The translations under genes were made by a program, and so were the position numbers. Shown piece by piece: positions 25,239 to 35,603 of a DNA stretch of 64,000 bases. The stretch is from Metarhizium brunneum (lineage: Eukaryota; Ascomycota; Sordariomycetes; Hypocreales; Clavicipitaceae), in the NCBI RefSeq assembly GCF_013426205.1, contig NC_089424.1, forward strand, positions 1,302,001 to 1,366,000. The letters run 5' to 3'. The notes beneath the pieces are model-generated. The model was not told the origin of the DNA, searched no databases, and saw only the letters and a program-made list of their open reading frames with translations. Numbering within the stretch: the first letter of the stretch is position 1; each line of letters begins with the position of its first letter.

Positions 25239-27446
25239 CTTTGGCTGAGGTTGCGGTGTACGGTGTGCAGAAGCTGTGTACAAAACACGTCAGAGGTATT
25301 CGCTTCGGCAGTCGGTGGTATTGGCACTGCTGGACATTATGAAGGATTCTCAAAGATGGCGGAAGAGGAGGAAGAGAAAAAAACCCCTCTTCTCAACTAA
25401 TGGATGTTCAGCCGCGACCTCGCCATCTGGGACCAAATATCTCGTTTTATTGTTGCTGGCCCCTGGGCCTCCAATTGACGCAAGCCTCTTATCCAGCCGA
25501 GAGGCTGACTGCATATTGATAGGTAAAATTGTCTAATATTGTGATCTGACAAGTGGAGCGCGGCCTATCCCAGGGCCTGGACTTTGCGAAGCAACCGTCC
25601 TTCAAGAGCTGATTACCCGCAAGGAGACGCACCTTGTCGTTTACCAAACGCTCGGTCTGGGCGTCTACTCCGTACATTGGGCATTACCGAATATTGCAAG
25701 CGCCTTTGCCCTGGTTGGTGCGAGCTTCTGTTGCCAAGGGCTGAATGTTGCGGGACGTTACGGGTAGGGCTGGTTCAAGTGTCCTTGGATGTCCATCTAG
25801 ATCCACCTGAGCAAGGCGTCTGGTTATTGAATTTTATCCAGCCACAGCGGCCGGGTTCTCCTGCGGACGAAATGACGGCAAATAAGGGCCGTGAGCCGTG
25901 GGCTGCACCCTTTGATTCGCGTGCCTCATATTGTCGTTTTCGCCGTTTCCATCGATCTTATCCCAGATAGGCCCTGGAACCGCTACTTCTACGCAGTCGA
26001 CCTGGCTGCGGGAACTCAGTCGTGGATTTGGGATTAGGGCCGACAGTAAGGCGAAGAGACGGAGAGTCGAACTGTCAGAGGAACCCCTGATGCGCGAATG
26101 CAACTTCCGCCTGGTAGAGTCAGTCGACGGCTCTGCGAGTTCGAGGACTCTTCTCGCCCAGGCGCGGATATTCGGGACCTGAATACTCCGTACCTTCCTC
26201 TGTCTTCAGGTCGTCGATGACTCGGTGAGCTGTGATTCTCATTGGGTCAAGTGCGGTTCGTTCCGGCTGCCGCTTGAATTGCAGCTGCCATCAAGTGGCC
26301 AGCTTCCAGTTCCTGCCGATTCCCCCCCACGGTCCATCTCTTAGCCACGAGCTCCATCTAAAACACTATAACTCATCCGTTCTGAGCTCGCCAACGAATT
26401 TGCTGCAAGCTGTTGAACTATTCTGCCGCTTCGAGTTTCAAACCTCCAACTCTGGCACCAAAATATGCATCTTGACTGTTGTCGTTCCGCGACTGCTGTT
26501 ACCGCATGGTTCGGGTATGGAACGCGGTTGGCTTTCCATGCCACCGTTGGCCTACTTCTATCAACGACCATGAAGATTTGACTCTATCGCCATGGTGGTT
26601 ACTATCCCATATGTTTGAAGCAGACAATGAAATAAGGGAAATGCCGCATAATAAACAAAATAGGTTGGGACATCTGGCCCATCACATGGATTGCTAGAGA
26701 TGTTTCCGCCAGCAAGAAGTAAGTTTGCAATGGCACCCCAGGCAGGCTCTCTTGAATCCACTGACTGAACCCTGACATAGCCCTAAGAGTCTTGGTAGCT
26801 CATAAATCGAATACGCCGGTCGTTGGTGAGCAATTGCAACATATGCACATTACTCTACGCAATGCAAGCTATCATGTCCCGTCCTGTTCGATATGTTTCA
26901 GGAACAGAGTCCTAACGGAGTACACACATGCTTCGTCATGAAGCTTCACGGTCCCAGCTTTTGGTTTACGATTTAAGCGTACACTGGCACCAGAGGCCTT
27001 CGAATGCGCACCGAAGTTGTATTCATGGTAACTGACAGCCGTCGCAAGCGATTGCCAGCATTCACGAGGCGGGCTACACCCATGGAGGCACTTCAATTGC
27101 AAAATTATTGTAGCCCGCCAGCTAACATATTTCAAATACAGACGCTCACTGTGCCAACATCACCTTGACATTGCCAGCGGCATGTCGTAAGAAGATTCGC
27201 TCTCTGAAACGCGTCATAAAGATCGCACGTTGCGCCTAGCATTCAAGACATCATTCAACATTTAGGCACCACTCTGTATTGCAATTACTAGAACAATTGC
27301 CCATTCTAGTATATACCGCAACTATAGTGGCACAGTTTACAGTTTTATGCTCCGTTACGCCCGGGAACGAATACGTGCCAGTCTCATGCCCACGTCTATG
27401 ACAGAGTGTGAAACTCCTTTACATGCATACGCGATGACCTTCCTTA
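25239..27446. other. Intergenic, no gene recognised
   Basis: About 2.2 kb between the start of the CorA-like gene and the stop of nirK. Frames are short and show no domain. Nothing supported beyond promoter sequence at the left end. Confidence 0.5.
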
Positions 27447-28835
27447 TCAAGCATGTAACTTGCAACCAACACAAGGTTGGGGAGGCAGATTTCCCACATA
27501 GATATCCGGTCTTTGCGGGCCGGAAACATTGATGAACCCCACAGCACCTTTGTCTATGCGAAAAATGGCATGGTCAACAATTGTATAACTGCCCGGGACA
27601 ACCATCTTCATGTCCACAATGCTCGTACCACCGGGCGGCACGCTCGTCGTGCCGACGAACCGCGCGGGAGGGCTCATCACATCGCCGTCACGGTAGCAGT
27701 TCAAGAAGTGGCTGCCGATGACGTGGAAGGCACTGGTGAGATTTGGTCCGGCGTTGCCAAAGAAGATGCGTATCGTCTCCCCGACCCTGGCCTTGAGCGG
27801 CGCGTCTCTCGTGAGGGCAGATTCTTTGCCGTTGAAAACGATTGCGTTTGGCTCCTCCCGCAGCCCTCTGGGGTATGAAAACTCCACGACATTCAGAGGA
27901 CGCCCATAGTCATCGAGCTCTGGCGGCTCGTGATATATCTCGCTTTGCATGACATAGTACTCCCTGTCGACGGGGGGCAAGTCCTGATCTTCCGGCTGGA
28001 CGTACATGAGCCCGTACATGCCGTTGGCTATGTGGACGGGGACCGGCGCCGCGGCGCAGTGATAAATGTATAGCCCCGGACAGAGGAGCTTGAATCGGCC
28101 AGTTTTTGTTTCGTTTTCTTCTGCCGTGGTGAGCGCCGATCCGCCACCCGGGCCGGCGAATGCATGGCTGTCGATGTTATGCGGATTCCCGGTCACGTCG
28201 CAGTTCGTCAGGGACAGCTCTACCACGTCGCCGACTCGTGCTCGGATAAAGGGACCCGGTGTGGTGCCGTTGAACGTCCACTCTTCGTACTTGTACTGAT
28301 TCGTCACTTGGGAAAGGGAGGTGATGGTTTGCAAGGGCACCCGGAGAAGCACGGGATGCTTGCGCGTGATGACTGGTGGGGCGTTGGGGGCCGTTGTCAG
28401 TCGGGCTTCCTCTACTGGAAGCTTGTCGACGTCTGTTTGCTCATCAAGTGACTTATAGTATTCGACGCTAGGGAAAGTATCCGTGGGAGAGGAAGCCTGA
28501 ATATATGTCAACAAGCGCGGGGATTTGGCGGGAGACAATTTGATCCCTTTTCAAGGCGAATCACGTACGGGATTTCCCCCAGATGCGTTACTTTTCCGAA
28601 AGAGACCCAAACTGCTATCTCGACGAAAAACCGAGTATGTCAAGCCACCAGCACATATAAAGGCAAGAACGGCCGGGACGCCAGCGACTGTCTTGCGACT
28701 GCTTGAGGAGTTTCGAGCTGCGGAGGATATCGGCCGGATCATCGGCGATGGTCTCCACATCGCCGCAGTTTGAATCCCGAAACTCGCCATCGGTCGGCGG
28801 CCCGCGGCGACAGAGTTGTAGAACAAGTGCCGCAT
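27447..28835 (-). CDS. nirK: Copper-containing nitrite reductase NirK (mitochondrial type)
   Basis: NirK reduces nitrite to nitric oxide; in denitrifying fungi it works in mitochondria. Exons 28835-28569 and 28496-27447 join in phase 0 (intron 72 nt, GTACGT...CAG), 438 residues from the first ATG; ATGs at 28790 and 28760 are alternatives. The N terminus has a Ser/Arg-rich presequence and a hydrophobic helix (VAGVPAVLAFICAGGLTYSV). The copper ligands are all present: type 1 H195, C236, H244 and M249; type 2 H200, H235 and H398. The catalytic D198 and H347 are kept as well. The fungal signature YHCAAAPVPVHIANGMYG is clear. The gene looks intact. The usual partner in fungal denitrification, P450nor, is not in this window. 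Confidence 0.93.
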
Positions 28836-29692
28836 ATTGTCAACAGAGCGACATGAAATATTATGAGCATCATGTCCTTCAAGTATTTCGTTTTTTTTTT
28901 GTCGAGAGAGTCAAGGCCTTATGAACCATCTCCCAAAGGTTACACCTGTGGCGCCATGATTCTCGACGTCAAGCCGTGTAACCTAAATCCCAGCTTTTGG
29001 TCCAGAGCCATCTTCAGCAGCACTAAGCCTCCAAGACAAACACTTGAAAAAAAAACGATGCAATACAACCTTTGAGGGGACTTTGAACGCGGGACTTCTT
29101 CCGTTAAGCGGATGCATGTGGTTGTCAGCAGCCAATATTGGTACCGTGGCGTCATTCACGCGGTTTGAAGCCGATTAAGATGAGGAGAAAAGAGGGCCAT
29201 ACCGGCCCGTTTCCCCAGATCTCTGAATGTTTTCCGCCAAGGTGCAGGAATCCCGAAGCCCGATACCGACCGAGATTCATCCACTGGTTGCCACCAGCGG
29301 CGTTGACTGCTGAGGTTTGTGTCTGGCGCAGGAAGCGCTACTCTGGTTGACCAGATTCATTCCATTTAACACTACTAGTGTTGGTTTCCGAGGAGATGTA
29401 TAATTCGAGAATACCCACCTCCCTGATGCAGTTCCTATCCAAACAGGCTGCATACATCCGCATCCGGCATTGGGGTATCCAACTGCTCGAGTAGGGCCTA
29501 AACGATGCCGTTTGGAGCAAAATTGACATGTCACAGGGCCGTTGTCTACCGTCCAAGCCCTTTGTATGAGTCAGAAATGGTCATTTGTGCTGCACCTGAT
29601 TTGAAAATGTTTGTCGACACTTGCTATGGTATATACATGAGCAGGATGGAGACACCACCTATGCCTTATTATGACGTAGCAACTCGCACTGA
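28836..29692. other. Intergenic / nirK promoter
   Basis: About 860 bp; holds the nirK promoter and the 3' flank of the arrestin-like gene. No gene recognised. The sequence carries homopolymer runs (T10 near 28890, A9 near 29050). Confidence 0.4.
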
Positions 29693-31081
29693 TCAGAATA
29701 TTGAGCTGTACTCGGGCAGTACGTTGTAACACGCTGCAGCCCTCATCCTTTCCGACTCGTTGCCGCCCCCTCCGGCTCGAAAAGCATGGGGGGTTGCGCC
29801 CTGGACACCAATCTGGAGAGGTAGTTTCAGAACAAGGCTCGTATGGGCAGCTCCAAGGGAAATACTGAGCCGTAAGGAATACACCCGGGAGATGAGGCAT
29901 GAATCAAACGACGGCGGGAAGAAGACGCTCTTGTCGCTGGGAATGCTGAACTGAATGTCCATGGCCGATGTGAAGCATGTTGACGGTCTGGCGCCGCCAT
30001 CCTCGTTGGTGCGGTTGCGAGTCAAGGTCTCATCAGGTCGGTTGAGCGAGTGGGAAGGGTCCAAAGGATATGATGCACGCCGTCGCTCCAACTCCGCAAT
30101 ATCAGGATCCTTGTTCCAAACGAGTCCCTCGGCCTGCTCGTCAAATAGTTTGTGGCCCGTTGTATGTTGGAACGGTTGATCCTCGCCTCTGTCCCAGGTT
30201 TCGATACTGGGAAGGCGATTGAGAGGCGAAATATTAAAAAAGGTCGTGGCAATAATCTTTCCCGATACCGATTTTATCCGTGGAGGCGTGTAGAGCGACG
30301 AAGCAGGTGCGAAGACCAACTTTAGTCGCACCAAGGACCATGATGCCCCTGTCTCGTCTGGCGACAGCAAAACAGCCTTGGGTTGTGAAGCCGATGCTGT
30401 CAATATACCTTCACGCCCCGTGAAGAAGGTCTTCCAAAGACACTGTGTCTTGGAAAGTACATATCGACGATTGTCGGTTGTGATGTCGAGCGGCGCATCT
30501 TCAGGACTTATTGGAAGAATCCGGATCGTCTTGTACGCAGTGAATAGGCGCACCGGTATAGGCGGATCCAACACATCTCTTGTACCAACGGCGATGATGC
30601 TGTACACAACCCTCGCCCCATCAGGGCTCTGGTCGTCACCTGGGCAGAATCCCATGGAAGGAGGTAGTCGTAAATGACGTTCTTGAACTGCCGCGTTCTT
30701 GCAACGGTGTCGACACGAGCCCAAGAGCAACTGAGCGGGCACCACGAAATGAAAGGGGATCGTGTACATCTTGCTGGCTTTGAAGAGATGGCCTGATGGA
30801 AAGGAAGCGTCGTCTATCGGCATGCATAGCTTCAGAAATGGCCTTGTTGCGCATACGGGATCTGGCTGGACGAAGTTTCGGGTTGCGGCGCTGCCCACGA
30901 ATAAGATGTCGATGTTGTGGAATAAAACGTCGGATGGCGTTGAAATCGTCACATGGCCGGCGATGAGACTTCCAGGCGTGTAGATCTTGTAGGTGTAGTG
31001 CTGGTCAATCTCGATGTCCGCCCGGATTTTGTTATCAGGACAACGCTCGGGACAGATGTTCTCGGCGATCTGGGCAGACAT
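29693..31081 (-). CDS. Arrestin-like protein
   Basis: Intronless, 462 residues, ATG at 31081. The start shows the arrestin N-domain pattern: a short strand, then YTPGSLIAGHVTIST, the typical 'G-x-x-v-x-G-x-v' opening, followed by alternating beta-strand blocks to about residue 215 (VVYSIIAVGTRDVLDPPIPV). The C-terminal half also reads as beta-sandwich (DIQFSIPSDKSVFFPPSF, RLSISLGAAHTSLVLKLPLQ). Fungal arrestin-like proteins usually serve as ubiquitin-ligase adaptors for plasma-membrane cargo. I do not see a PPxY motif, so that role is not supported by sequence. Position between nirK and the polyketide cluster suggests no special link. Confidence 0.75.
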   Translation of the reverse strand: MSAQIAENICPERCPDNKIRADIEIDQHYTYKIYTPGSLIAGHVTISTPSDVLFHNIDILFVGSAATRNFVQPDPVCATRPFLKLCMPIDDASFPSGHLFKASKMYTIPFHFVVPAQLLLGSCRHRCKNAAVQERHLRLPPSMGFCPGDDQSPDGARVVYSIIAVGTRDVLDPPIPVRLFTAYKTIRILPISPEDAPLDITTDNRRYVLSKTQCLWKTFFTGREGILTASASQPKAVLLSPDETGASWSLVRLKLVFAPASSLYTPPRIKSVSGKIIATTFFNISPLNRLPSIETWDRGEDQPFQHTTGHKLFDEQAEGLVWNKDPDIAELERRRASYPLDPSHSLNRPDETLTRNRTNEDGGARPSTCFTSAMDIQFSIPSDKSVFFPPSFDSCLISRVYSLRLSISLGAAHTSLVLKLPLQIGVQGATPHAFRAGGGGNESERMRAAACYNVLPEYSSIF

Positions 31082-31975
31082 GGTGTCATAGGGTAGCCGT
31101 CAACAGTTGGACGACGGTGAATAGTATTCGCATGCTGGCTTGCGCCAGATTATTCGAGATTCATCCTTTGCGTATATGGGGAATTCACCTCGACGATATC
31201 ACGGCATATTGCCTCACTGGAGATTTGAACGGGGAGAGAATTGGGGTGTGCAACATGTGATTGTTTTGTGGCGCAGGATGGAGGTGACGGCATCAACTCT
31301 GGCCTTTGCCACCTGCAGAGGCGATGTGTTGATGGCTATAGCACAGACCTTATGCGGTTTAGTTTACTTGAAGAAGAAAAAGTATTACATAGTCTCAATA
31401 TGCTGTCTGTTATCGGACTATGTACTTGTTCCCCAAGCCTCTCAAGTTTGTGGCGCGTAACTTCCAATAATGCCTCGCCCGACTATCCTTTCTATCCGGA
31501 AACTTGTTCCAAACTTGATCAAAATTACATGTATAAAATGATGAGAATTCTCTCATGACATGTTTTCGCTGACACTGGGACCAGAACTCTGATGAGTTTC
31601 TCCGGTCCGATTGCTGGTCGAAAGAGCCGCTCACTTCCAAATTGGGACAGTTTCAACAAGACAAGGCTTTGTGAGACAATGCCTTTGATGAAATGTTGCA
31701 CCGTCTGACCCGGCCGCCATAGGAGCCGCCTGATGGGTTTTGATTCCAACATCAAAACCCGACGTCCGAGTGAATGGGCTGACTTGCGGCCAAGGCTGCC
31801 CTCGGAATTTGATCGTCAAACGACACAAAAGACCGAGTATATTCGAAGACTGGGGAGACATGTCTATCTGCAGCATACTTTATGTTTTGTCGTGGACTGC
31901 TTTCCAGCGACCGAATTCGAGTACGAAGCAGCACTTGAGGGTTACAGCCGGAAGCCAACACCGTCAGTGGTCACC
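31082..31975. promoter_or_regulatory. Divergent promoter region, arrestin-like gene / threonine aldolase-like gene
   Basis: About 890 bp between two diverging starts. The frame of the aldolase first exon stays open upstream to an ATG at 31733, but that extension is not conserved-looking. This is the likely left border of the metabolite cluster. Confidence 0.4.
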
Positions 31976-33198
31976 ATGATCACATCCATCGAAGACGTTG
32001 GCCAAGACGGACCCCATGGAAATCTATGCAACGGGACGTCAAACGGGCCACCGAAAGAAGCTCCCGTCAAGGAAAATAACTGGCAGCACCCGGGGCCGGC
32101 AGCATTCGACCTGCGCAGTATGTTGGCGTCCCGCATCCCCCGTGTCCCCGAGAAACATCAGATGCAACATTGATGGCTGACTACCCATGCGCAGGCGACA
32201 TTATGACCACGCCCACAGCCCGAATGCTCGACGCCATCGCGGCCACGACGCTCCTCGACGACGACTTTCGACAGGACCCCACGACGCTGGGGCTCGAGTC
32301 GCGCGTCGCGCAACTCACCGGCAAGCAGGCAGGCCTGTTCGTCGTCAGCGGCACCATGGGCAACCTCGTCAGCATCAGGACGCACCTCCAAGCGCCGCCG
32401 CACAGCGTCCTCTGCGACCACAGGAGCCACATCGTCACCCACGAGGCCGGGGGCATCGCGAGCCTCTGCGGCGCCATGGTGCAGACGGTCGAGCCAGCAA
32501 ACGGGCTGTACCTGACGGCGGAGGACCTCGCGGCCAAGCTCAACAGGGGCACCCTCGTGACGGACTGCCCGACGCGGCTGGTGTCGCTGGAGTGTCCGCT
32601 GGGAGGCGTGGTGATGCCGCTCGCCGAGTGCCGCCGCATCAGCGAGTGGGCGCGAGGGCACGGCGTGCTGCTGCACCTGGATGGGGCGCGGCTGTGGGAG
32701 GCGGTGGCCGCCGGGGCGGGATCGCTGCGCGACTACTGCGCGTGCTTTGACAGCGTGAGCCTCTGCTTCTCCAAGGGCCTGGGGGCGCCTGTCGGCTCGG
32801 TGGTGGTTGGGAGCGAGGCCTTTCGCGAGAGGGCGAGGTGGCTGCGCAAGTCGATTGGCGGGGGGATGCGGCAGGCGGGCGTCGTGTGCGCGGCGGCGAG
32901 GGTCGCTGTGGAAGAGACCTTTTTGGGCGGTAAGCTGCAGGGGGCGCAGGAGCGGGCGAGGCGGATTGCGGGTTTGTGGGAGGGGCGCGGCGGCGGGCTG
33001 GTGTATCCGGTTGAGACGAACATGGTTTGGCTGGATCTCGAGGCGGCGGGGGTGAGCGAGGGGGATTTTGTGAGGAAGGGCGAGGCGTTGGGGCTGAAGA
33101 TGATGGGGAGGCGGCTCGTCGTGCACTATCAGATTGGGGACGAGGCGGTTCGTCGGTTGGACGAGCTTTTTGGGAGCTGTTTTGTGACACGGGCGTAG
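31976..33198 (+). CDS. Low-specificity L-threonine aldolase-like PLP enzyme (cluster gene)
   Basis: Exons 31976-32117 and 32195-33198 join as FDLR-S-DIMTTPT (intron 77 nt, phase 1), 381 residues. This is the beta-eliminating lyase fold: the N-terminal RSDxxTTPT motif, GTMGNLVSI cofactor-binding region, HEAGGIASL block, and LHLDGARLWEA with the conserved Asp and Arg. The PLP lysine lies in LCFSKGLGAPVGS. Such enzymes cleave beta-hydroxy amino acids to glycine or an amino acid plus an aldehyde. From memory, the viridicatumtoxin cluster of Penicillium aethiopicum has a related enzyme (VrtJ) thought to help make the amide-bearing starter. Here it opens the cluster, facing a 2OG oxygenase. The GC-rich third positions differ from the PKS gene. 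Confidence 0.88.
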
Positions 33199-33708
33199 CT
33201 GGGTGGGGGTGGGGAATATATATCAATTGATATATATACATCAATATATTATGCTTGTAATTGCCTTGACTAATGAGCGATACAATTCAAACTTTAATAT
33301 ATATATATATACATAGGTGCATACAGTGAGAGACGGGAGCATTTGACTAGAGCAGACATTCAATGCTGCGCTTTATATTATACGATATCCACGTATACTT
33401 CCTAATGGGCAGATGTATTCTTGTACAAACTATATTTTAAACGCCATCTGCATCCGCCAAGCTTAGCCTCCACATCAACGTCGCAGCAACGTCAACGGCC
33501 GTCGTATCAAGTTGCTCGTCTCCAAGTTTACAGCCGTGACATTTCCGTCATGCAACTGCAAACATCATATATGATTCGGCAAGGTGACGTGTAATCCAGC
33601 GAATACCTTCTATTAAGCACGGCACGAGCTACAAACTGCAACAAACGTTTCTCATCCCAACGGACCAATATCCCTCTACACACCAGCTATATCCGCCCTC
33701 CCCTCTCT
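33199..33708. other. Convergent 3' intergenic region, AT-rich
   Basis: About 510 bp between two converging stops. It is AT-rich, includes the palindrome at 33216-33237 and a TA repeat near 33297-33312, and has no gene. Confidence 0.5.
33216..33237. repeat. Perfect 22 bp AT palindrome
   Basis: ATATATAT-CAATTG-ATATATAT reads the same on both strands, 18 bp after the aldolase stop. It may act as a 3' end or hairpin between the two convergent genes, or be simple AT repeat drift. Confidence 0.6.
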
Positions 33709-34808
33709 TCACACCACAATACTCTCCATGCGCTCCATCCCCCCCGTCAAGATGGGCATCTTGTCCTGCTCCTCGTGCGTCTCCCTAAACACGTCAAACT
33801 TTTCGTCGTGCCACTGCTTCGCCGAGACGTGCCGCCCCGTGCTGTCGGTGAACTGGATGCGATTCTCCGCTCTGAGGAAGTAGGCAATGCTGTACCGGTC
33901 CTCGTGCTGCAGCCCCCGCGTGGGAATGACCTTGTGGACGGCCGAGCGGAGGCGGTTGCCCGAGAGGAAGCGCAGAGTATCGCCGACGTTGATGATGGCG
34001 TGGCGCGGCTTGGGGGCCACGAATCGCCATCCGGCGGGCTCTTTGGACAGCACCTGGAGTCCCCATTGCTGGCAGAGGAGGAAGGTCAGGGTGCCGATGT
34101 CGGTGTGCTTGTTGTGGCCGACGCCGAGGGCGAGGGAGTCCTGCTTGGGGTAGCGGAACATGGAGAGCGTTGTGAGGGATTCTTTGCCTGGCCGGTGAAA
34201 GTCGACCAGCTTGGAGGACTGGTTGGTGTTGAGGCAAATGTCTAGGTGGCCGAGGATGCTCATGCATACGTGCTGCGCGGCGTTGGTGAAGCGCAGGAAG
34301 AGGTTGTGGTTTTCCTTGATGGAGGGCGCGAGGTTGCTGTCTTGTCCTAGTAATTCGTCTCTGGAGGCCTGGGTGCTGGTTGGTAGGATATTCAGTTGCG
34401 CTTGGGGTGACACGGTCATACCTTGAGGGACTCGTAGTAGTCGAGGTGGTTTCCATCTGCGCCCGTTGAGGTTGCGACTGGCTCGTAACTATTCTCCAAG
34501 GTGAGTTGCAGGTTATTACCGACGCTCTCTCGTGGTTTCACAACGTACCCGTGGGTGTCGCTCTGGCGATCGTCCTTCATTTTCTCAGCTACATCCTGAA
34601 GAAAGTAGTTTGCCATGAAATCAAGGACGGCTTGCCAATCCTTCAGGAAGGTCTCGTCGCAGCTCAGATCTAGATAGAAGAAGCCTTGGCCCTCACACGC
34701 CGAGAGAAGCTTGTCTCTCTCACCAGCATCGTTGCACTTGAGTCGACCCCAGTCGATGACACTGAGAGGTGCTTCAGGGAGAGGTATCGGCTCCAAAGGT
34801 GCGCTCAT
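33709..34808 (-). CDS. 2-oxoglutarate/Fe(II)-dependent oxygenase (cluster gene)
   Basis: Exons 34808-34422 and 34368-33709 join in phase 0 (intron 53 nt), 348 residues. The ATG at 34808 follows a GTG-only extension, so it is the start. The DIOX_N-type beginning (PLSVIDWGRL, GQGFFYLDL) leads to the jelly-roll core. The iron facial triad is H217, D219 (HNKHTDIG) and H274 (AVHKVIP), and the 2OG-binding R287-x-S289 is present, as in the isopenicillin N synthase/gibberellin oxidase group. The reaction may be hydroxylation of an amino acid or of the polyketide. The pairing with a threonine aldolase suggests beta-hydroxylation of an amino acid (for instance asparagine) followed by cleavage; that is inference. 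A TATAAAAA box lies on this strand at 34986-34979. Confidence 0.88.
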
Positions 34809-35603
34809 TGTGGACACTGTCGGTTAGAGTATTCGAAACAAATTCTTCTTCAAGTGGAGAGTGGAAACGATGGACAATAAATGCATGTAAAGGATCGTCT
34901 TGCAATTATACTCTGCGACTGGCCGCGTCCACTTGCCATCCTCTGGCAATGGATACCCGACTCATTCATCTCAGCCGGTTTTTATATCCATCATGTGGTG
35001 ATTTAACCAGAAAATGGTACGATGGAATCGATCCTCTCCAACTACCTCGATGATCGGCTTTAGCACGGCCAGGACTCAGCGCATTGTGTTGGCCGGTGCA
35101 ACAATCAGCAGGAGCAATTCCTCGCCGAAGCTGACCGGTCAAATTTTCTGCGGAATTCGGGCTCTGCGAACTGCTTCCAGGTGAAGATTCTGTTTCGGGT
35201 CACTACGGGGGAGTTGTTACGCCAGCCAGCTCCAGGAGCGTCGGCTTTTGTCTGTGAAGGCGGCATCGGGTTTTGCAGGCCGCTTTCGAGACGGCGCAAC
35301 GACGGAAGATACCTCTTACGCGGCTCATACGATGCTGCTAATACCGTTACCGTGTAACATGCTGCGAACTCGTCGTTGAATCCGTCCCGCGATGGGGTTC
35401 GTGTGCGGCTGAGGATGCCCGTTGTGTTTGTGATGCAAGGTTGAAGCCTTGAAGGGACCCAAAAACCGTGTGCAGCTCACAACACGATTGCATAGAACTC
35501 GATGCTATATATATGCCACGCGGACCAATCTGCCATACTCTCTTGGAGATCAGCAACAGCCCCTTTGCCGCCTGCTTCTCACCCAGTTTACAAAGGCGCA
35601 ACC
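34809..35603. promoter_or_regulatory. Divergent promoter between 2OG oxygenase and PKS
   Basis: A 795 bp region with promoters both ways. For the oxygenase a TATAAAAA lies at 34979-34986 (minus). For the PKS a TATATATAT lies at 35506-35514, about 90 bp before the ATG at 35604. Shared control by the cluster regulator is likely but no operator can be named. Confidence 0.55.
35506..35514 (+). promoter_or_regulatory. TATA-like element of the PKS gene
   Basis: TATATATAT run 90 bp upstream of the PKS ATG, at a usual distance for a fungal core promoter. Confidence 0.4.

Noticed and set aside
32158..33126. 322-residue open frame on the minus strand
   Set aside because: Antisense of the threonine aldolase-like gene, caused by high third-position GC.
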